A model generated the notes under the pieces. The model had not been told where the DNA came from. It saw only the letters and a program-made list of their open reading frames with translations, and did no database searches. From positions 1,860,001-1,924,000 of the forward strand of contig NZ_CP049255.1 in assembly GCF_011047135.1 (NCBI RefSeq): a DNA stretch of 64,000 nt, written 5' to 3'. Numbering within the stretch: position 1 is the stretch's first letter; each line of letters starts with the position of its first letter. Made by a program: the position numbers and the translations under genes. This document shows, one piece after another, positions 58,474-64,000 of this stretch. Origin of the DNA: Microbacterium endophyticum (GTDB lineage Bacteria > Actinomycetota > Actinomycetes > Actinomycetales > Microbacteriaceae).

Positions 58474-59097
58474 ATGCGCGGGGTGTACGTGGACGAGCGG
58501 GATTCGACCTGGGAGCGGGATGATGCTCGCTACCGCCTGTACGTGTTCGAGGGCGCCGGCAATGCCGTCACCACTTTCGACATTCTGGACGCGAGTATTG
58601 AACACGCGTTGGAGACTGCCGTAGCGATGTCGAATGGCAACGAGAAGCTGTGGGCCCTCGCGCTGGTCGAGAATGATTCCCGGGGCATGCGGGGACTGAT
58701 CTGGTTGTCAGGGATGGACTACAACGACACCCCCAGCTCGCCCCGCGAGTGGATGCGTCGAAGGCAGATGCAAGATCGATATCTGCAGGCGAAGCACAAC
58801 CGTGGATTGCCGACGTTGCTGCCGAATGGGCTTCGCGTTATTCGAATGTTTCCGGAGTGGGTGTCCGGATGGCCGCTTTGGGAAGATCACTCGAACGAGT
58901 ACCACCTAACCGGCCCCGATCTCGGACTCTCCTCCACTCTCAGCCGCGCGCTCTACGAATGGAACGAGGCGATGCTGGGCCGCGATGAAGCCGATCCACC
59001 ACCCACCGACTGGATCAGAACCGGCGAATCCCTCGCCCAGCAACTCCAGGTTGAACTCTCTGGCATCGCAGAGGTTAGGCCCGAGTTCCTGATCTGA
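58474..59097 (+). CDS. Hypothetical protein with FPEW/WN module, 207 residues
   Basis: I do not recognise its N-terminal half (MRGVYVDERDSTWERDDARY, then VTTFDILDASIEHALETAVA). The C-terminal half shares a module with the protein at 59131-59589: RMFPEWVSGWPLWE, PDLGLSSTLSRALYEWNEAM and DWIRTGESLAQQLQVELSG. ATG 58474 is preferred: TAGGTT (58462-58467) lies six bases upstream, a leaderless arrangement; GTG 58471 is an alternative. It is convergent with 59131-59589. Confidence 0.68.
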   Translation: MRGVYVDERDSTWERDDARYRLYVFEGAGNAVTTFDILDASIEHALETAVAMSNGNEKLWALALVENDSRGMRGLIWLSGMDYNDTPSSPREWMRRRQMQDRYLQAKHNRGLPTLLPNGLRVIRMFPEWVSGWPLWEDHSNEYHLTGPDLGLSSTLSRALYEWNEAMLGRDEADPPPTDWIRTGESLAQQLQVELSGIAEVRPEFLI

Positions 59098-59130
59098 TGA
59101 CACGTCTCGTCACCGCGGAACACGGTCCAC

Positions 59131-59589
59131 CTATGCGTCAGGAGCGTAAGCGGCGAAATCACCGACAACGCGATACTTTGTCCCGATCTCGTGCTGCAGG
59201 TCCTGGACTAGGGCGTTGCCTTCAGCGATCCACTGCCGTCCGGCCTCCGGGTCTGGCCAGTTGATCTCCAAGACGGGGTCCAGGACTACTTGCCATGTCT
59301 GATTCCAGGCGCGGAACCGTTTCCGCAGGTCGGGAGAGATGACGATCGACTCGCCAACTACCTCTCGGTCACCCCACTCGGGAAATATAAAGAGCGAGTG
59401 CGTGCGAATTTCTTTCCGCTCTGCTTCCAACTTCTCGATCTGATACCGCACGGAAGCATCGGCAGCACCTTCGGGCAATCGGAAACGGTCGGCCGCGAGC
59501 TGGCCGAGTTCGGCATCTATTGCAGCGAGTCGCGAGCGTATGCGCTGCCCCTCGTCGAAGTTGTCGTGTTCGACACCGAGCTGTGACAT
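59131..59589 (-). CDS. Hypothetical protein with FPEW/WN module, 152 residues
   Basis: The N terminus (about 10-60) is a likely coiled coil: EGQRIRSRLAAIDAELGQLA and VRYQIEKLEAERKEI. The rest shares a module with the protein at 58474: FIFPEWGDREVVGES, SPDLRKRFRAWNQTWQVVLD and EINWPDPEAGRQWIAEGNAL followed by LQHEIGTKYRV. The FPEW, pDL...L...WN and W...G..L...L..E positions match in order. The function is unknown. It is convergent with its relative, 33 bases apart. Confidence 0.68.
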   Translation of the reverse strand: MSQLGVEHDNFDEGQRIRSRLAAIDAELGQLAADRFRLPEGAADASVRYQIEKLEAERKEIRTHSLFIFPEWGDREVVGESIVISPDLRKRFRAWNQTWQVVLDPVLEINWPDPEAGRQWIAEGNALVQDLQHEIGTKYRVVGDFAAYAPDA

Positions 59590-59836
59590 GTCCCGATGCT
59601 ATGGGCACTGATCAGCGCGTTGCCGGAACAACTCCCGTCCGGATGCCGGTCGGTCACCGCGACGCTGGCCTGGCGCGCCCCAAGCAAAGTGCACCGCCTC
59701 TCTCGGACCGCCTGAGTTCCCGTAGCACCTGCCCGGTTTGAATTCGCAGTTGGGTGGGTCAAACGCATCATTCCGTTCTCGCCACCCTCGCGGGAAGCGG
59801 ACAGGAGTCAATCGAACCTTCAGCAGACCCCTTGAT

Positions 59837-60418
59837 ATGCCTGAAAGAGCTTGGGTCAACCGAATAGCGATCTATGGATCGCACGTCGCCGGAATCTTTC
59901 TGCCGGGCAATGACGTCCGCAACCTCGACGCCTATCAGAACGAGGTCGGCGATCTCACGGGGTGGCGCGAAGCAGATCTAAACATCCTCATGGATAACGG
60001 CCAGTCTCAACTGCAGCGGCAGAACACGGACCTAGAAGCAATCCGAGCTCGAGCACAGTTCCTGCTGACCGTGACTCTCGCGTTCGTCGGCGTAGCGGTC
60101 GCCTCAACGGAGCTGGTCGGCCGGTCCATCTTCGCGATCGTGATCTGGGTTATCGGGATCGCCATCGTCATATGCAGCGCCTTCGGAGCCGGCGGCGTAG
60201 TTGTTGCAAAGAAGACGCTTCGGATCGTGGACACCCGGCTCTTGTCACAGCAGCACCCGCCCCTACTGCCGGTAACTGCGAAGGCCGTCGCGACTGCAGT
60301 GAAAGACGGAGAAAACGCGGTGGCGACCGGAATTACCGTTTTTCGAGACGCTGTAGCCCTTTTTCTCGTGGGCTTCGTCTTCGTTTGTGTCGGTTGGGTG
60401 ATTGCTCTAGCGAGCTAA
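59837..60418 (+). CDS. Membrane protein of unknown function, 193 residues
   Basis: From ATG 59837 (MPERAWVNRIAIYGSHVAGI). The N-terminal soluble part is followed by a charged helix (LQRQNTDLEAIRARAQFLLT) and three hydrophobic segments: LTVTLAFVGVAVAS, IFAIVIWVIGIAIVICSAFG and AVALFLVGFVFVCVGWVIAL at the C terminus. No family is recognised and no clear ribosome site is visible. An open frame to 59738 adds a non-coding-looking N terminus. It may be a membrane partner of the other unknown genes here. Confidence 0.62.
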   Translation: MPERAWVNRIAIYGSHVAGIFLPGNDVRNLDAYQNEVGDLTGWREADLNILMDNGQSQLQRQNTDLEAIRARAQFLLTVTLAFVGVAVASTELVGRSIFAIVIWVIGIAIVICSAFGAGGVVVAKKTLRIVDTRLLSQQHPPLLPVTAKAVATAVKDGENAVATGITVFRDAVALFLVGFVFVCVGWVIALAS

Positions 60419-60674
60419 ACCAATTCAACTATCTCGTCGTCGCGTGCGTTGCGCTGACGCCGGCGAAGAAGTCGGCATCGACTCCCGAGCCGCAATGACG
60501 TTCCAGTCGCTGCCACCGGGTGTGGCGTGCACTTTTCGACTACTGACAAAGTCCGTGGCGAGACGACCCTCTCGGTTGAGGCTCGCGACGCCGGGATTTC
60601 GCGAGCGCTTCGGGCTGCCTCGATGACAATCCCGCTGTTATCGGACACTGAGGGCCCGCCGCACGCGTATCGCC

Positions 60675-60974
60675 TTAGTAGTCGCGGGTCTGGTCGAGCC
60701 GGTCGCGACCGGGACCGAACCGGCGCAGGTGAAAGCGACGAGAGAGTCTGAGACTCGGACGGATCAGCAATTGCGCGCTCCCGATGATGAAGAAGACTGT
60801 GCCGACCGTCGTCGTGGACGACCACAGGAACAGGATGCTGCCTACAACGAACATCACCCCGATGAGGAAGTCGTTCGTGATGCTGAGAGTCTCGTATCGA
60901 TTGCGGATGACGAGCTCGTCGTTACCGATGCGGATATCGAGGTCATTGGAGTGTGTGTTCGGATCGGTGGACAT
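60675..60974 (-). CDS. YrhK-like domain membrane protein
   Basis: A 99-residue protein. DLDIRIGNDELVIRNRYETL, then SITNDFLIGVMFVVGSILFL and FFIIGSAQLLIRPSLRLSRR match the YrhK-like family: a short beta N terminus followed by two membrane helices. The function of this family is unknown. It closes the accessory stretch and is divergent from the old yellow enzyme gene. Confidence 0.8.
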   Translation of the reverse strand: MSTDPNTHSNDLDIRIGNDELVIRNRYETLSITNDFLIGVMFVVGSILFLWSSTTTVGTVFFIIGSAQLLIRPSLRLSRRFHLRRFGPGRDRLDQTRDY

Positions 60975-61083
60975 TGCGCCATCGTTTCAGATAGCCCGCT
61001 TTCCTGTTCGTGGGAATGCCACCGCGCTCGTCCGCCTTGTCTTTGGGGTGGGTCCCACGACTCGCAGATTGGCGGATTTTCAC

Positions 61084-62160
61084 GTGCAGCTCTTCACTCC
61101 TCTCAACCTCGGAGCATTAACTCTTCCCAACCGCATCGTCATGGCGCCCATGACGCGCACCCGCGCCGGCGAAGACGGGGTTCCGGGCGCAATGGTTGCC
61201 GAGTATTACGCGCAGCGCGCGGGCGCTGGTCTGATCATCACCGAGGGAGTTTTCACGAGTAGTGAATCTCGCGCCTACCCCGGGCAACCTGGAATCGTGA
61301 CGGATGCCCAGCAACAGGGGTGGGCGAATGTTGCCGCCGCGGTGCACGCCGAGGGCGGTCTCGTCTTCATGCAGCTGATGCACGGTGGACGTGTGTCGCA
61401 CACGAAGATCACCGGTACCGATCGAATCGTCGCGCCGTCGGCGATCGCGATTGATGGTGAGGTGCGCCTGGCTGATGGCTCACGCACGCCGTTCCCCACG
61501 CCGCACGCGCTCACGACTGAAGAGCTCGCTGATGTGCGCGCCGAGTTTGTCGAGACGGCTCGTCGCGCGGTCGAGGCGGGAATCGACGGCGTCGAGATCC
61601 ACGCGGCAAACGGATACCTCCTCCACGAATTCCTCGCTCCGTCATCGAACCAGCGCACAGACGGCTACGGCGGATCTCCCGACGCGCGCGCAAAGTTCGT
61701 CATCGACGTTGCCGAAGCAGTGGTCGCTGAAATCGGCGCTGACCGGGTCGGCATCCGTATTTCTCCCTCCCACAACATCCAAGACATTGCTGAGACCGAT
61801 CCCGACGACGTCGAGTCGACGTACCTGGCACTGGTTCGAGGCATCCGCCCGTTGGGTCTTTCTTACCTCAGCATTTTGCACGCCGAGCCCGCGGGAGACT
61901 TGGCGCAGTCGATACGGCAAGAATTCGCGGGAACCTTCGTTGTGAACACTGGATTTGGCGCTGTCACGACCCGTGACGATGCCGAAGCGTTCGTTGCCGA
62001 CGGAACAGCCGACGCTGTGGCCGTGGGCCGACCGCTGATCTCGAATCCGGACCTGGCCGATCGCTGGAAGTCGGGGGCGGAAGAACACCCCGTCGACCCG
62101 GCGACTCTTTACGGCAGCGGTGCAGCTGGATACACCGATTACCCAAAACTCAAGCCCTAA
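61084..62160 (+). CDS. Old yellow enzyme family NADH:flavin oxidoreductase
   Basis: A 358-residue FMN-dependent ene-reductase, typical length for the family. It has LFTPLNLGALTLPNRIVMAPMTRTRA (FMN contact), FMQLMHGGRVSH, GVEIHAANGYLLHEFLAPSSNQR (with the His-Asn substrate pair and catalytic Tyr segment) and the C-terminal AVAVGRPLISNPDLADR phosphate-binding loop. It reduces activated C=C bonds of enals, enones or nitro compounds. GTG 61084 gives the family N terminus; the frame is open upstream but the extra sequence is not conserved-looking. The SDR gene 58 bases downstream may be cotranscribed. Confidence 0.92.
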   Translation: MQLFTPLNLGALTLPNRIVMAPMTRTRAGEDGVPGAMVAEYYAQRAGAGLIITEGVFTSSESRAYPGQPGIVTDAQQQGWANVAAAVHAEGGLVFMQLMHGGRVSHTKITGTDRIVAPSAIAIDGEVRLADGSRTPFPTPHALTTEELADVRAEFVETARRAVEAGIDGVEIHAANGYLLHEFLAPSSNQRTDGYGGSPDARAKFVIDVAEAVVAEIGADRVGIRISPSHNIQDIAETDPDDVESTYLALVRGIRPLGLSYLSILHAEPAGDLAQSIRQEFAGTFVVNTGFGAVTTRDDAEAFVADGTADAVAVGRPLISNPDLADRWKSGAEEHPVDPATLYGSGAAGYTDYPKLKP

Positions 62161-62218
62161 CGAGTAAAAATGCGGGCGCACTAGCGTCGGAAGCATCGCC
62201 ATCAATCGGAGGATCACT

Positions 62219-62893
62219 GTGTCTGTCATCGCAATTGTCGGAGCTGGACCCGGACTCGGAGCCGCTGTTGCGCGGCGCTTCGGCCGTGAGGGCTTCTCGA
62301 TAGCTCTCATCTCGAGGGATCAAGAAAAGCTCGACGCACTCGCTGGCGAGCTGAGCGCGACTGGGCTCACTGCTCGCGGTTACGCCGCAGACGTGCTCGA
62401 GCCCTCCGCACTCGAAGACGCCCTTGCCCGTGCCGCAGCAGAACTGGGCCCCGTCACGGCGCTGCAGTACAGCCCGCTTCCGTCGCGCGACTACCTCAAG
62501 CCGGTGCTTGATCTGAGCCCGGAGCTTGCGCTCGAAGCGCTGAGTTTTTCGGCACTCGGGCTCATTCACGCGGCGCGTGCAGTGCTCCCCGGAATGAAGG
62601 ATGCCGGCGAGGGCAGCATCATCCTGATCAACGGTGGAACATCGGTCAAGGCGCGCGCAGGTTTTGCTGGAACGTCGGTCGCTTTTCCGGCGGAGAGCGC
62701 CTACGGCGAGATGCTGCACGACGCGCTGAAAGACGAAGGCATCCGTGTCGCGCAACTCGTGATTCCGGGAGGGATTCCGAAGTTGCAGCTACCGAACGGG
62801 ATCGACGACGTGGCTGAGCGGATCTGGCAGCTGCACGCCGAGGCTGGCGACTTCCGCACGATGCTCATCCCGCTCGAAGACGGCCGCGAGTAA
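62219..62893 (+). CDS. Atypical SDR family protein lacking the usual Tyr-x-x-x-Lys
   Basis: A 224-residue Rossmann-fold protein starting at GTG 62219 with GGAGGATC upstream. The loop is GAGPGLGAAVARRFGREGF, followed by LISRDQEKL and ADVLEP, so NAD(P) binding is likely. In the catalytic region the Tyr of ESAYGEMLHDAL is followed by Leu where Lys is expected, and the NAG motif is replaced by QYSPLPS. It resembles the 'SDR family oxidoreductase' group with GxGPGxG and may have altered or no dehydrogenase activity. It lies between an old yellow enzyme and a serine hydrolase. Confidence 0.8.
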   Translation: MSVIAIVGAGPGLGAAVARRFGREGFSIALISRDQEKLDALAGELSATGLTARGYAADVLEPSALEDALARAAAELGPVTALQYSPLPSRDYLKPVLDLSPELALEALSFSALGLIHAARAVLPGMKDAGEGSIILINGGTSVKARAGFAGTSVAFPAESAYGEMLHDALKDEGIRVAQLVIPGGIPKLQLPNGIDDVAERIWQLHAEAGDFRTMLIPLEDGRE

Positions 62894-62914
62894 CAACCCT
62901 GGCAGACTCGCAAC

Positions 62915-63790
62915 ATGTCTCAAGCCACAGCGGTTCTCGCACGCTTCGTTGACGCCGTGGATCGTGAGGGTCTTGGCGCCTACGGCGTGCACGTCCTCGT
63001 CGGAAATGACCATGCTGAACACCGGTGGCGAAGCGATGATCGCGAGAACCTCTACTCGGTGTCCAAAGGCGTGTGTGTTCTCGCCATCGGTATAGCGATC
63101 GACGAGGGGCTCATATCGCTTGAGACCGGGGTCGCGGAGGCCCTTCCGCACTTCACGCTGGGCGCTGGTGCGGAATCGGTGACTCTGCGGCACCTCTTGA
63201 CGATGTCGAGCGGAATCGACTTCGAGTGGTTCGCCGATTCTCCCGTAACGTCTCCAGATCTCGCTCAGCAGATGCTCGAGCGACCGACCCAGGGAGCTGG
63301 AACTGTCTTTCAGTACTCGGATGCCAGCACATATGTCGCGATGAGAATGTTGGCATCGGCTGTGGGAGATGTCGTTGCGTGGCTTCGTCCGAGGCTGTTC
63401 GATCCGCTCAACATTCACAACCCGCAGTGGCAGCGCTGCCCGCAGGGATTTATCTTCGGCGGGAGTGGTCTGGAGCTTCGCACCGAAGAGCTCGCGAGAA
63501 TCGGCCGCGTGCTGCGTGACCGCGGACTGTGGCGTTCCACCCGGATCGTCTCAGCCGATTGGGTCGACGCCATGCACACGGATTGGGTTCGGACCGGCGG
63601 CGACGCTCCATTCGCGCACTACAGTCTCGCTGTTTGGGAGGGCCCCGGCGAGTGCTGGCGGCTTGACGGCCGCTACGGTCAATATGTCGTCATCGACCAA
63701 CAGCAGGATGCCGTCATCACCATCACGGCGCACGAAGAGCACCGCGATCATCTCCTCGCGGAGTTCGCCGCGCGCGCACTCCGACAGTAG
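62915..63790 (+). CDS. Serine hydrolase, class C beta-lactamase-like
   Basis: A 291-residue beta-lactamase/penicillin-binding-protein fold enzyme. The Ser-x-x-Lys motif is SVSK in NLYSVSKGVCVLA, and the second motif is Tyr-Ser-Asp (FQYSDASTYVAMRMLAS) in place of Tyr-x-Asn. The LTMSSGIDFEWF loop is typical of esterase-like members. No signal peptide is visible, so an intracellular esterase is more likely than a beta-lactamase. It starts 21 bases after the SDR gene. Confidence 0.88.
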   Translation: MSQATAVLARFVDAVDREGLGAYGVHVLVGNDHAEHRWRSDDRENLYSVSKGVCVLAIGIAIDEGLISLETGVAEALPHFTLGAGAESVTLRHLLTMSSGIDFEWFADSPVTSPDLAQQMLERPTQGAGTVFQYSDASTYVAMRMLASAVGDVVAWLRPRLFDPLNIHNPQWQRCPQGFIFGGSGLELRTEELARIGRVLRDRGLWRSTRIVSADWVDAMHTDWVRTGGDAPFAHYSLAVWEGPGECWRLDGRYGQYVVIDQQQDAVITITAHEEHRDHLLAEFAARALRQ

Positions 63791-63851
63791 CTACCTCGCA
63801 TCAAGGTGTGCATGGGGCGATGAGGTCATCGACAACTGCAACAATGGGTCT

Positions 63852-64000
63852 GTGCGTTCGTCCAGAGCTCCCCGCCTCTTGCGCGGGACGATCGCGGCTG
63901 CGGTCGCGACGTTCGTTGCTCTCCTCTCGCACATCGCTGGCGGGGGCGCGATGCCCGGATGGGTTGGAATTGCCGTACCGGCGCTTCTCTCGTTCGTGGT
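63852..64000 (+). CDS. Membrane protein, truncated by the window edge
   Basis: From GTG 63852 the reading frame runs off the window after 49 codons: MRSSRAPRLLRGTIAAAVAT, then FVALLSHIAGGGAMPGWVGI and a hydrophobic stretch. It looks like the start of a small integral membrane protein with a basic N terminus. The family cannot be assigned from the fragment. Confidence 0.6.
   Translation, partial: MRSSRAPRLLRGTIAAAVATFVALLSHIAGGGAMPGWVGIAVPALLSFV

Noticed and set aside
59590..59836. Possible tRNA or coding remnant (GGTTTGAATTC resembles a T arm)
   Set aside because: No acceptor or anticodon stem can be formed around it, and no family-like translation was found.
60419..60674. Possible gene between the three-helix membrane protein and the YrhK-like gene
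   Set aside because: Open frames on both strands give Arg/Ser-rich translations without recognisable features or ribosome sites.

Overview
The window is high-GC actinobacterial DNA, most likely from the family Microbacteriaceae. The evidence is high coding density, frequent GTG starts, many promoters with a TANNNT -10 box placed 6-9 bases before the start codon (leaderless genes), LAXTG cell-wall sorting signals, a DUF222/HNH gene, DUF7882-type small proteins and the pheA / lipid kinase / serS / HAD neighbourhood. The species cannot be named from this sequence. Most of the window is ordinary chromosome; the 49.8-51.1 kb and 55.2-60.6 kb stretches look accessory.

Layout. 0-7.5 kb: two very large secreted, wall-anchored glycosidases (a GH30 enzyme and a GH43 exo-galactanase-like enzyme). 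7.4-19.3 kb: housekeeping genes (pgm, pheA, flavin monooxygenase, photolyase, thioesterase, lipid kinase, serS, HAD phosphatase, aldo/keto reductase, an LCP wall-polymer transferase) with two tRNA-Ser genes. 19.3-25.3 kb: an internally deleted IS481-type transposase, a GH2 beta-galactosidase-like enzyme with a TetR regulator, a PatB-type C-S lyase and a transglutaminase-like protein. 25.6-27.7 kb: two MarR regulators and a small DUF7882 cluster with candidate operators. 27.7-31.7 kb: flavin reductase, transsulfuration pair (cbs-metB) and ohrR-ohr. 31.7-39.4 kb: araD, an acetyltransferase, a GH15-SMP30-SDR-SDR group and a divergent MFS exporter/MarR pair. 39.5-44.7 kb: L-arabinose operon (kinase, LacI regulator, araA, mutarotase) with two matching operators. 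44.7-49.6 kb: membrane and stress proteins, Rieske ferredoxin with its reductase, and an MpaB-type oxygenase. 49.7-51.1 kb: tRNA-Arg with a complete IS481-family element inserted at its 3' end. 51.1-55.1 kb: MarR, a circularly permuted ATP-grasp/alpha-E fusion and a transglutaminase. 55.2-60.6 kb: DUF222/HNH gene between 84-bp direct repeats, helically phased short repeats, a double-HIRAN protein and unrecognised genes. 60.6-64 kb: YrhK-like protein, old yellow enzyme, atypical SDR, serine hydrolase and a truncated membrane protein.

How it fits together. The GH30 enzyme, GH43 galactanase, GH2 beta-galactosidase, arabinose genes and aldose epimerase together suggest use of plant type II arabinogalactan: surface enzymes release galactose and arabinose units, and the ara genes feed arabinose to the pentose phosphate pathway. 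The glycosidases are assigned from motifs, so exact substrates are inferred. The least understood system here is the ATP-grasp/alpha-E plus transglutaminase pair. The most unusual sequence structures are the repeat-flanked DUF222 segment with its phased repeat array, the 24-bp-arm inverted repeat at 31.7 kb, and the IS insertion that rebuilds a tRNA gene.
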